Origin: Carnobacterium mobile DSM 4848
Lineage (GTDB): Bacteria; Bacillota; Bacilli; Lactobacillales; Carnobacteriaceae
Assembly (NCBI RefSeq): GCF_000744825.1
Contig: NZ_JQMR01000001.1
Coordinates: 930,001-994,000, forward strand
Direction: 5' to 3'
DNA length: 64,000 nt
Position 1 is the first letter of the stretch. The number at the start of each line of letters is the position of its first letter. Position numbers and translations under genes: made by a program. The notes under the pieces are model-generated. The model had not been told where the DNA came from and ran no database searches. It saw nothing but the letters and a program-made list of their open reading frames with translations. Below are positions 8,761-16,989 of the stretch, one piece after another.

Positions 8761-9724
8761 AATCTTCATCGATTTTTTCACTTAGCTGCGGCTTATAAAA
8801 TATCCGATTGTCTAAACCAAAAATACGTTCAGTAAAGGCTCCTGGCTCTGTTCTGCTTAACGTTCCATCCAACATATTGATCGTAGCATCCAAATTGTCG
8901 ATCATAAATAGAATTTCTGCTTCTTTTAGTTTTGGCTGAACGGGTGATCCATACTCTAATTTCCCATGGTGAGCTAAAATCATGTGTTTTAGCAAAATAA
9001 CATCTTCACTTTTATCATCAATTTTAAGTGTTTGGCAAGCTTTTGTAATAACTTCATCTAGGATAACGATATGCCCAATCAAATTTCCTTCTAGCGTATA
9101 TTCTGTTGAAATAGGACCAGATAATTCAATGACTTTTCCTAAATCATGTAAAATAACTCCTGAAAACAACAGGGGTTTGTTAATATCCTCATACTGATTT
9201 GCAATCGATTTCGCTATTCTCAACATTGAAATCGTATGAAAAGCTAAGCCTCCCATGAATGCATGGTGAAAACGTTTTGCAGCTGGATACTGAAAAAAAT
9301 CTTTTTGATATTGATTTAAAAGATAACGAACAATTCGGTTCATATTAGCATTAGTGATTTCGAAAAGCGTTTCATTGATTTCTTCCATCATGTCTTCTTT
9401 TTTTAATGGAGCTCGTTCTATGAAAAGATCAGGTGTATTGGGTTCCCCTGCTTTCGTTACTCGTACTTTAAATATTTTGATTTGAGGTTTCCCCTGGTAT
9501 AATTCTCTTTTCCCTGAAAGCTTTACGACATTTCCAGCAGTTAAGGCTGCAATATCTTCTTCAGAAGCGTCCCAAAATTTCCCATCCATTTGTCCACTCG
9601 TATCTTGAAAAGTAAAAGCAATGAATTTCTTTCCATTTTTTGCTACTCGAATATCCGCAGCTTTAATCAATAAATACAGTTCGAAGGTTTCGTCTACATT
9701 GTATTCAAATAATTTTTTATCCAT
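8759..9724 (-). CDS. yhaM: 3'-5' exoribonuclease YhaM
   Basis: A 321-residue nuclease that trims RNA 3' ends and can act on single-stranded DNA. An N-terminal OB-fold nucleic-acid-binding domain spans about 14-90, and an HD domain follows with HHAFMGGLAFHT (about 154-165) and LHDLGK (about 192-197), whose His and Asp residues bind the metal ions. Length and domain order match YhaM. It is downstream of yhaO and yhaN, the same order as in Bacillus subtilis, and lies 25 bp past the yhaN stop, so it probably shares their transcript. Confidence 0.94.
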   Translation of the reverse strand: MDKKLFEYNVDETFELYLLIKAADIRVAKNGKKFIAFTFQDTSGQMDGKFWDASEEDIAALTAGNVVKLSGKRELYQGKPQIKIFKVRVTKAGEPNTPDLFIERAPLKKEDMMEEINETLFEITNANMNRIVRYLLNQYQKDFFQYPAAKRFHHAFMGGLAFHTISMLRIAKSIANQYEDINKPLLFSGVILHDLGKVIELSGPISTEYTLEGNLIGHIVILDEVITKACQTLKIDDKSEDVILLKHMILAHHGKLEYGSPVQPKLKEAEILFMIDNLDATINMLDGTLSRTEPGAFTERIFGLDNRIFYKPQLSEKIDED

Positions 9725-9749
9725 TAGGCTCCCTCGCTTTCTATTGTAA

Positions 9750-12590
9750 TCAGTATAACATTTCTATTTGCTCTTTTCGAAACTTAGACAACATTTGTTC
9801 ATCAAAAGTAAAATAAAGTACTTGTGTTGTTTCACTTACTTGTTTCATTAATTCCAGCATTTGAGTTTTACGACTTTGATCAAAATTAACAAATCCGTCA
9901 TCGATCATTAATGGCAAACAAACTATATCACTTGCATTTTTAACAAAAGCAAACCGCAAAGCAACATATAACTGTTCTGCTGTTCCTTGAGACAATTCGG
10001 CTGCATCAAAAATAACTCCATCTTGCCGTTTGACTTCTATTCTATTTTCTTTTATGAAAACATTTTGATAATTATTCTTTGTCAGCATCTTAAAGAAAGT
10101 TGTTGTATCTTGAATAGTTTCAGGAAATCGATTTTTCCGAGCATGTGTAAGTGCACGTTCAATTAAATCAGCAGCTACTTTATATGTTGCCCACTTATCT
10201 ACCAACTCTTGTAATTCACTTTTTAAATTCGCATATTCTTGCAATAGAACAGAATAAGCACCGCCTTTTTCTAATTCCTTCATAGCTACTTCTTGTTTGA
10301 TTTTTTGATTAATCTGTTGCTCTTCATTTTTCTTATACTGTTGAATCATATGTTTAGTTTTTTCAATTTGTTCTAATAAGTCTGTCTGGTCACGGTACTG
10401 CTCTAATAAATCAATATCAGCTGATACTTGCTGTTTGAGCAACGCTAACCGATCTTTTTTCTGCTTCCATTGATCAAATAAAACAAATTTTTTCCGGAAG
10501 TCTTGTTCATCTTTCGCTTTTACTACCTGAAACAATGACAACCGCTGTTGTTCAAATTCTCTTTGTTGATAAACGTATTTTTTTATCTGTTTTTGTCGTT
10601 CTTCTTCTTTTTCATGTACTGCCAAAAGCTTTTGCTCTTCTGCTACAGCTTCTTGGTAAAATTGGATAATGCCCGCTATGACAGCTGGGATATGATTCCA
10701 ATCAACAAAAATGACAGACTCTAGAAACCGAGCACGTTCTTTCCATTGAGCAAGTTTTTCTGTTAACTGATTGTGTGTTTCTTCATTTTTTTCAATAGAC
10801 TGCTTCTGTTCTCGCACTAATTCAAAAGGGTCTGGTTGTGCAACTAAGTCACTGATAGAGAAATTTTCTGGATAATGATTAGCTTCAATGATTTGTTTTA
10901 CATTTTTTTCGAACTCTGATTTTTGCTGAACATTTTTTTCTAATGCTTCATTTATTTGTTTTAATTCCATCATTACATGATCGAATTCTGCTAAAACACC
11001 ACGCCATTGTTTTCGAAGTTCCTTTTGCTTGATGTATTCTTCATAGGTATAACCTGATTGTGTTTCTGTAGAAACAGCCTGGTTTTTCTTGAATCCCCAT
11101 AAAACACTCAAAACGATCATAAGTATCCCTATTATAGACAACCCGATTCCTGAAATCCCGTTCATAAATGATCCTATAATTCCTATAATCAGACCAATCG
11201 ATCCACTAAAAAGAGCTGGGTTAATTTGCTTTTTGCTAGGTCGCTTATTTAATTTATTTTCCTGTCCTTGATACAAATCAGAAGCTCGTTTATTTTTATA
11301 ATAGCTTTCAGTTTCTTGAAAATGTTGATTTTCCCATAAGTGCGGCTCTATTTTATCTAGTTGTTGGGTTAAGGAGTTCTCTTGGAAAGTTAAAAAGGCG
11401 CTTTTTTCTTCAATCATTTGGTTGTCTTGCGCTGTTTTTGACATCACCTGATAAAGCTGATGGTAATTCTTTTTTTGCTCTTCTGTTTGAGGCAACGGGA
11501 GAGTTTGTCCTACATTCAGTCCTAATTGTAACTTGCTTCGTACAAACTGATTCGTTTCTGTTTGGATTTCCCGCTCAATAAACTCTTTTTCTTGCAGCGT
11601 TTCTTTGACCGTATCCATTGCAGCCATCAAGTCCTGTATGTCTTCTTTGTATGCTAAATATACCTGTTGTGACTGCTTTAACTTATTTTTTTCCATTATT
11701 TGCTTAGAACGTTCTTTTTCTTGCACTATTTCCATTCTGATGTGTTCAATAGACTGATTTAGATGATTCAATTGGTACAATCCGTCTTCAGGCAAACTAA
11801 CTAAATCCATTTTTTTTATTTCTTGTTGGAGGGATAGCATTTCAGAAAAAAGTTGCCAATTTGCTGCTAAATGACTAAGTTGTTCTAGCTGTTTTTCTGC
11901 TTTATCTCGTGAACCCCTAACAGCTGCAATTTCTTGTTCGTATTTTTCTTTTCGAGTATAAAGGGTTGTGTACTCATCATTTTTCGCTTTTGCTGTTCGA
12001 ACTTGCTGCCTTTTTTCTTCAACTTCTCTCATTTTTTGATTGATTTCAGGAACTCTTCCAGTTTGTTTATATAATTTTCCTGCATCTGCTTGAAATTTAT
12101 CAGCTACTTTTAAAAGCTGTTCATTCCCAAGCGTACCGACACTTAAAAAATAGCGGTTAAGTTTGGAGCGATTCATCTGTTGTATTCTTTGAAGTCCAAA
12201 AAGATTAAATGAAAATAAGGCTTGGTAAGTTGCTTTATCTACTCCGTAAACTATTTTTTCAAGTAACGCATCAGAGCCAGTTTCTCCATTTGCTAAGGTC
12301 ACGGTGACTTCTCCGTTGCCTTTCCCTTTTATGCGTTCAATTGTAGCTTCTCCATATACAGTATCGCAAACGGTAAGGCGACCGCCATATTGCACACTGC
12401 TTCTTGGCTCATAACGCAATTCAGAACTTTGCTTAGTTGGAAAACCGAATAATATACTATGGATAAATGCCATCAAAGTCGTTTTTCCTGCTTCGTTCGC
12501 TCCATAAAAGATTTGTAATTGATCTACGGATTCAAATGTTTGATTTACCCACTTTCCAAAACCATAAACCTCAATCGTTTTAATTTTCAT
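9750..12590 (-). CDS. yhaN: YhaN-like AAA ATPase (SbcC/Rad50-like)
   Basis: A large coiled-coil ATPase of the SMC/Rad50 superfamily, partner of the YhaO nuclease. Walker A GANEAGKTT is near the N-terminus, two long coiled-coil regions fill the middle, and the C-terminus has an ABC-type signature region (ELSQGTAEQLY) and Walker B PLMIDDGFVNFD. Between the coils lies a hydrophobic hairpin (roughly residues 460-505), suggesting two membrane helices. I chose ATG 12590 (946 residues) because AAGGA is 10 bases upstream; an upstream in-frame TTG at 12608 lacks a spaced ribosome site. It overlaps the yhaO end by 11 bp. Likely role: DNA end processing at the membrane (inference). Confidence 0.88.
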   Translation of the reverse strand: MKIKTIEVYGFGKWVNQTFESVDQLQIFYGANEAGKTTLMAFIHSILFGFPTKQSSELRYEPRSSVQYGGRLTVCDTVYGEATIERIKGKGNGEVTVTLANGETGSDALLEKIVYGVDKATYQALFSFNLFGLQRIQQMNRSKLNRYFLSVGTLGNEQLLKVADKFQADAGKLYKQTGRVPEINQKMREVEEKRQQVRTAKAKNDEYTTLYTRKEKYEQEIAAVRGSRDKAEKQLEQLSHLAANWQLFSEMLSLQQEIKKMDLVSLPEDGLYQLNHLNQSIEHIRMEIVQEKERSKQIMEKNKLKQSQQVYLAYKEDIQDLMAAMDTVKETLQEKEFIEREIQTETNQFVRSKLQLGLNVGQTLPLPQTEEQKKNYHQLYQVMSKTAQDNQMIEEKSAFLTFQENSLTQQLDKIEPHLWENQHFQETESYYKNKRASDLYQGQENKLNKRPSKKQINPALFSGSIGLIIGIIGSFMNGISGIGLSIIGILMIVLSVLWGFKKNQAVSTETQSGYTYEEYIKQKELRKQWRGVLAEFDHVMMELKQINEALEKNVQQKSEFEKNVKQIIEANHYPENFSISDLVAQPDPFELVREQKQSIEKNEETHNQLTEKLAQWKERARFLESVIFVDWNHIPAVIAGIIQFYQEAVAEEQKLLAVHEKEEERQKQIKKYVYQQREFEQQRLSLFQVVKAKDEQDFRKKFVLFDQWKQKKDRLALLKQQVSADIDLLEQYRDQTDLLEQIEKTKHMIQQYKKNEEQQINQKIKQEVAMKELEKGGAYSVLLQEYANLKSELQELVDKWATYKVAADLIERALTHARKNRFPETIQDTTTFFKMLTKNNYQNVFIKENRIEVKRQDGVIFDAAELSQGTAEQLYVALRFAFVKNASDIVCLPLMIDDGFVNFDQSRKTQMLELMKQVSETTQVLYFTFDEQMLSKFRKEQIEMLY

Positions 12591-13821
12591 TTTCATCACT
12601 TCCTTCAAACCCTAACAAAAATTGAACTTGCTGCTTTGCATTTTCTATTATCTTTTCACGGTATAATTGATCTCTTGTTTCAAGTAACTCAGCTGCTTCT
12701 GCGTAATCAAAAAATGAATTAGTCAACTCATTAAAATTAGCTTCTTGTTCGATTTCTTTCAGTGCTTTTTGCCATTCTTCAGGAAAAAGTTGGACATAAG
12801 TTGTTTTTTCTTCTTTATCCGATGTCAATTCAATTTGATATACCCATACAAATCCTGTTTCTTTTGGTATCTGCTGTAGTGCCTCTAGGAGTTCACCATT
12901 GTTTATTTTCTTTCTAACACCTTCTAATAAGGTAGTGGTATCTTTTAATGCGATGGAAAGAAAAAGACTGTATGCTTTATTTTTCTTGCGAGTTATCGTT
13001 TCTTGAACAAGCTGGTAAACTTCATTAAGAGTTTTTAAACCTTTGATCGATAATTCAATGCGTTCCCATTGTATGGGTCCCGTTGGATAGAAAACGATTT
13101 CTTCTTTTGTATCCGTAAGTGTGACCCATTCACACCCTTTTGATCCATTTTCTTTGCTGCTGCGTCCTTGAGTATTTCCTGAATAGATAATTGGAGGATG
13201 TTCAGATAGGTGCTGCCTTTTGTGAATATGTCCCAATGCCCAATAATCATACTGTTTGCTTTTCAATTCTCCAATTGAAAAAGGAGCGTAATTGCCGTGT
13301 TCTGATTCCAATCCTTCTGAAAATCCGTGTAATAAGCCAATTTGGTAATCTGCTTCTGCAAATTTTTTTGGGTATTCTGTTATTTTTCTTTCTCTGACCC
13401 AGCGTTCTGTGTAGCTGAATCCTGTAAGAGCTACTCGTTCATTTCGTTTAGTCGTCAACCAATGCGTTTCCGTTTGTTCGCCAAATATAGTCACATTGTC
13501 CGGCATTTTCAAATGCAACCCTTGGTTTTCTATGTAGTCATGATTCCCATGCAACAAATACACCGGAATATGGTATTTATTCAAACGTTCCATTTCATTT
13601 CTTAAATAGGCCTGAGCTTTAACACTTCGATCGTCATTATCGTAGATATCTCCAACCAGACATACAAAATCAACTTCTTTTTCGATTGCCACATCAACTA
13701 ATTTAGTCAGCGCTTGAAATGTTGAATTGTAAATGGCTTCCCAAATAAAAGCAGGCATAGACTTCAAGCCGATAAAGGGACTATCTAAATGTAAATCAGC
13801 TCCATGAATAAATTGAACCAC
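12580..13821 (-). CDS. yhaO: YhaO-like DNA repair exonuclease (SbcD/Mre11-like)
   Basis: A 413-residue calcineurin-like metallophosphoesterase. The metal-binding motifs are in order: HGADLHLDSPF (5-15), VGDIYDND (about 56-63), LLHGNHDY (about 94-101) and GHIHKR (about 196-201). By family, it is an Mn-dependent nuclease working with the ATPase encoded by the overlapping yhaN gene, as SbcD does with SbcC. It is the first gene of the yhaO-yhaN-yhaM cluster. The start is ATG 13821, with AAGGAAAG upstream. Annotation at family level is firm; the exact DNA substrate is not shown by sequence. Confidence 0.9.
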   Translation of the reverse strand: MVQFIHGADLHLDSPFIGLKSMPAFIWEAIYNSTFQALTKLVDVAIEKEVDFVCLVGDIYDNDDRSVKAQAYLRNEMERLNKYHIPVYLLHGNHDYIENQGLHLKMPDNVTIFGEQTETHWLTTKRNERVALTGFSYTERWVRERKITEYPKKFAEADYQIGLLHGFSEGLESEHGNYAPFSIGELKSKQYDYWALGHIHKRQHLSEHPPIIYSGNTQGRSSKENGSKGCEWVTLTDTKEEIVFYPTGPIQWERIELSIKGLKTLNEVYQLVQETITRKKNKAYSLFLSIALKDTTTLLEGVRKKINNGELLEALQQIPKETGFVWVYQIELTSDKEEKTTYVQLFPEEWQKALKEIEQEANFNELTNSFFDYAEAAELLETRDQLYREKIIENAKQQVQFLLGFEGSDENEN

Positions 13822-13890
13822 TACTATCTTTCCTTTCTTAACTAATTATTATCGTTATTCGAAGGGCACATATGTTCAGGTAGGAATATA

Positions 13891-13936
13891 AAAAAAGTTC
13901 ACTACCATTTCACAAGTTGAGTGAACTTTTTTTATT
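13891..13936 (-). terminator. Terminator after the YheA-like gene
   Basis: AAAAAAGTTCACT (13891-13903) pairs with AGTGAACTTTTTT (13920-13932), with T-runs on both strands, just past the stop at 13940. Confidence 0.85.
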
Positions 13937-13939
13937 AGC

Positions 13940-14284
13940 TTATCCTTGGTAAATATCTTGAACAGGCTTCATAATAATACGATTTAAATCATCTATTAGA
14001 GTGCTTAATTTTTGTTCAGCTTCCATTAGATCTTTGATTATCGCATTGTCGCCAGATTTCAATGCCATTTCTTGTGCTTCTTTAATTTCTTCTTCTAATA
14101 TTTCTTCTCCGGACATTTGTTTTTGTTGTAATTTCATTTGGATTTCTTGGAACTGTTGAAACACTTCATTTGCTTCTGCATTATTTTTCACTGAATCAAA
14201 AGCTGCTTTTAAATCAGCATACGCTTCAGTTGTTCTTAATTCTTGTTCAAGTTGATTAGCTGTATCATAAATATTGTTGTTCAT
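13940..14284 (-). CDS. YlbF/YmcA-family protein (YheA-like)
   Basis: A 114-residue all-helical acidic protein with the heptad-like pattern of the YlbF/YmcA (Com_YlbF) family. Length and sequence (for example AFDSVKNNAEANEVFQQFQ, about 29-47) best resemble YheA. YlbF and YmcA work with YaaT on RNase Y-dependent RNA processing in Bacillus; YheA itself has no firm function. It is flanked by yhaO and the PBP gene and is separated from yhaO by a terminator. Confidence 0.75.
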   Translation of the reverse strand: MNNNIYDTANQLEQELRTTEAYADLKAAFDSVKNNAEANEVFQQFQEIQMKLQQKQMSGEEILEEEIKEAQEMALKSGDNAIIKDLMEAEQKLSTLIDDLNRIIMKPVQDIYQG

Positions 14285-14382
14285 AATCTAAATCACTCTC
14301 CTGTTATTTTTTATTCACTTATTTACTATACCATTTCCATTTAATTTTTTCCAATAAACTCTTTCTTCTTGTCCTGGTAAAA

Positions 14383-16500
14383 TTAATGATTTTTAAACCG
14401 CTCTATCCATTTTCCGGTTTTGTCTTTTAACTGATCCAATCCATTTTTAAACTGACCGCTCCATTGGTCAATATTGTCTTTCAACTCTTTTTTCCATTGT
14501 GGGTTTTCTTCTGCTTCAGATTGCACTAATGTTTCAGCATTCTCTGTTCCAAAAGCTGTTTGAGGTGTTTTTGGTAAGATGTTTTCCATTTCCAATTTAA
14601 ATAAAGGACCTACACCTGTTGAACTTCCTGTTCCCATATAATGGTTTTCATCTGTTTCGTCAAAACCTATCCATGTTGCTACAACAATATCGGGTGTATA
14701 ACCAACCGTCCATTGGTCTGTTGTTCCGCCTGATTCATTGAATGTCACTTCTGTGCTTCCAGTTTTCCCTGCGATCGTATACCCGTTTGGTGCGTTATTG
14801 CTGGCAGTTCCATTGGTAAAGACTCCCATTAACATACTGGTCATTTCTTCTGCTATTTTAGGAGAAGTAACTTTAGTTTGTTTTGGATCAGTATGATTCA
14901 CGATTACTGCACCGGACGCATCAACGATTTTTGTAATAAAGAAACCTTCACTGCGTACTCCTTCATTCGAAAAAGTTGTGTATGCACTGGCCATCTGTAA
15001 AGGAGAAACCCCGCCGGTTGTTCCTCCTAAAGCTAATCCTAAATATTTATCTTTTTCTTGAACAGGAATCCCAAATTTTTCAACTTTTTTAATTCCTTTA
15101 TTTAAGCCAATCTGATCCAACAGCCAAACTGCTGGAGCATTTAAACTTTGAGCTAAAGCTTGATACATCGGAACTTCTCCAGCGTACGTATGGGTATAAT
15201 TTTTAGGCGTATAGTTATCCGTACCATAAGAAGCTTCTTCATCTTTTAATAGAGAGTCCATTTCATAACCTGACTCAAGCGCTGGAGTATAAACGGCTAA
15301 CGGCTTCATTATAGACCCTGGCTGGCGTTTAATCTGCGTAGCTCGATTAAAACCTCTAAAAGTATGTTCGCCGCGTCCTCCTATGATAGCCAAAACTCCT
15401 CCTGTTTTAGGATCCATTGCTACTGAGCCGCTTTGTAATAATGTTCCATCTGCAGCATCTTCAAACAGCCAATCGTTTGTATAAGTTTGATCCATTCTCT
15501 TTTGATAGTCTTGGTTTAAAGATGTATAGATTTTATAGCCTTTATTTAAAATTTCTTCTTCTCCAAGGCCATACTTATTGATAGCTTCTTCCACCACTGC
15601 ATCAAAATAATAAGGATATTGGTAGCCATTAGTTTGCTGATAATCATCGTTCAATGTCAAAGTTTCATTTTTTGCCGCCTCACCTGCTTCAGGTGTGACA
15701 CCTTCATTTTTGACCAATAAATCTAACACTACATTTCGGCGTGATAAAGCATTTTCCATATTGTCTCTTGGATTATAAGTAGTTGGCGCTTTTAACATTC
15801 CAGCAATCGTTGCTGCTTCCGATAAAGAAACTTCACTTGCTGATTTCCCAAAATACTTATGAGACGCATCTTCTACTCCCCAGACGCCGTTTCCAAAATA
15901 AGCATTATTCAAATACATTTCTAATATCTCTGATTTGGTGTATTTCTTTTCGATTTCAATCGCTAAAAATAATTCTTTTAGTTTACGGATCAAGGTTTGG
16001 TCAAGTGTCAAATAAGCATTTTTAGCCAATTGCTGGCTAATTGTACTTCCTCCACCGCTTATTTTTCCGCCGTTTAACACAAATCCAACGGCTGAACGGC
16101 CTATTCCGATAATGTCAAACCCATTATGGTCATAAAAACGTTTGTCTTCAGTTGAAATAACGGTTGCTTGAATAGAAGGAGAAATATGGTCTATTGAAAC
16201 AAATGACCCTTTATGCGAATAGAGCGTTCCTGCTTCTTCACCATCCACATCGTAAACAGTCGTTGTCTGTTCAAGGCCAGCTTTTAATGTGGATACATTT
16301 GCTGTTTTAGCAAGGTATAATAAATATACGCTGCTAACTAATGAAATAGTTAAAATAAGCAAAATTAAAATTTTAGTAAAGTGATATTTTTTCCATACTC
16401 GGCTTATCTGTTGCCTAGCTATCCTAAGATAGGGCTTAAGCCACTTCCAAAAGAGTTTCAATTGTTGTTTTATTTTTTCAAAAAAAGTTGGTTCATTCAT
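14383..16500 (-). CDS. Class A penicillin-binding protein (PBP1A/2A-like)
   Basis: A 705-residue bifunctional peptidoglycan synthase. There is a short cytoplasmic tail, one membrane helix (about 44-66), then a glycosyltransferase-51 domain with EDKRFYDHNGFD and GGSTISQQLAKN (catalytic Glu in EDKRF, about 117). The transpeptidase domain has the active-site serine in SIMK (about 392-395), an SLN motif (about 453) and KTGST (about 574). It polymerises glycan strands and crosslinks them outside the membrane. Whether it is orthologous to PBP1A, PBP2A or PbpF needs a tree, so no symbol is given. The start ATG lies 72 bp from a perfect palindrome at 16573-16614. Confidence 0.92.
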   Translation of the reverse strand: MNEPTFFEKIKQQLKLFWKWLKPYLRIARQQISRVWKKYHFTKILILLILTISLVSSVYLLYLAKTANVSTLKAGLEQTTTVYDVDGEEAGTLYSHKGSFVSIDHISPSIQATVISTEDKRFYDHNGFDIIGIGRSAVGFVLNGGKISGGGSTISQQLAKNAYLTLDQTLIRKLKELFLAIEIEKKYTKSEILEMYLNNAYFGNGVWGVEDASHKYFGKSASEVSLSEAATIAGMLKAPTTYNPRDNMENALSRRNVVLDLLVKNEGVTPEAGEAAKNETLTLNDDYQQTNGYQYPYYFDAVVEEAINKYGLGEEEILNKGYKIYTSLNQDYQKRMDQTYTNDWLFEDAADGTLLQSGSVAMDPKTGGVLAIIGGRGEHTFRGFNRATQIKRQPGSIMKPLAVYTPALESGYEMDSLLKDEEASYGTDNYTPKNYTHTYAGEVPMYQALAQSLNAPAVWLLDQIGLNKGIKKVEKFGIPVQEKDKYLGLALGGTTGGVSPLQMASAYTTFSNEGVRSEGFFITKIVDASGAVIVNHTDPKQTKVTSPKIAEEMTSMLMGVFTNGTASNNAPNGYTIAGKTGSTEVTFNESGGTTDQWTVGYTPDIVVATWIGFDETDENHYMGTGSSTGVGPLFKLEMENILPKTPQTAFGTENAETLVQSEAEENPQWKKELKDNIDQWSGQFKNGLDQLKDKTGKWIERFKNH

Positions 16501-16572
16501 TTTATTAAGACATCCTTTATATTTACTATTTAATTGTCTGCTTCTTCAGCAGTAGAAGTATATCAAAAGTTG

Positions 16573-16614
16573 GCTATTATCACTATCCTACTTAAGTAGG
16601 ATAGTGATAATAGC
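16573..16614. repeat. Perfect 42-bp palindrome
   Basis: Two 21-bp arms with no spacer: 16573-16593 reads GCTATTATCACTATCCTACTT minus its last base in 20 letters, and 16594-16614 is its exact reverse complement, starting AAGTAGGATAG. On the plus-strand RNA the stem extends by three more pairs (G-U, U-A, U-A). No T-run follows on either side, so a simple terminator is unlikely. It lies between the divergent PBP and CNNM genes. Confidence 0.85.
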
Positions 16615-16780
16615 TAAACCAGCGATAGATTTTTATTAATTCATAAAAAAAATGTTTTTTGCTTTATCATTTTACCATATTAAGGTAAAGTAAACCTATA
16701 AGTCTTTTTTAAATTGCCTGTACTGGCTATAGAGAATCAGTCACACTAAAAAGACAAGTATCAACCTAATCAAACTAAAA

Positions 16781-16880
16781 AAGAGGTGAGCATCTTTGGG
16801 ACAGAAAATAGAATACAAACAGTAACTGATCAAAAGAAAGTAAATAATATCTATCCACTTTCTTTTGATTTGTTTTATCT
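16781..16880 (+). promoter_or_regulatory. Possible leader ORF and attenuator before the CNNM gene
   Basis: AGAGGTG at 16782-16788 is followed eight bases later by a nine-codon ORF starting TTG 16796 and ending TAA. Directly downstream, ATCAAAAGAAAGT (16829-16841) pairs perfectly with ACTTTCTTTTGAT (16857-16869), and a T-rich tract follows. The layout resembles a leader peptide plus attenuator, but the stem has few GC pairs and the ORF is tiny, so this is tentative. Confidence 0.35.
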
Positions 16881-16946
16881 TTTCCCCCTTAAGAAATTCA
16901 CTGTAACAAAACGAAAATCCATTCAAATTTATTTTTACAACCTTAT

Positions 16947-16989
16947 AAGGAGGTGAAGCTTACGTTTTGTTAACGTAAGCAGCCATTTG
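16947..16989 (+). promoter_or_regulatory. Split ribosome-binding site with hairpin before the CNNM gene
   Basis: A perfect anti-16S match AAGGAGGTG (16947-16955) is 31 nt from the TTG start at 16987, far too distant for normal initiation. In between, GCTTACGTT (16958-16966) and AACGTAAGC (16972-16980) form a perfect 9-bp stem with a 5-nt loop. With the stem folded, the effective spacing is 8 nt, the optimum. This decides the start and suggests that initiation depends on the hairpin. Confidence 0.65.

Noticed and set aside
9750-12608. TTG start at 12608 for yhaN
   Set aside because: No ribosome site is properly spaced before it; AAGGA inside the frame serves ATG 12590.
16741-16926. Minus-strand 61-codon open frame upstream of the CNNM gene
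   Set aside because: It spans the inverted repeat and T-tract, is composed of low-complexity AT-rich codons and lacks a convincing ribosome site.
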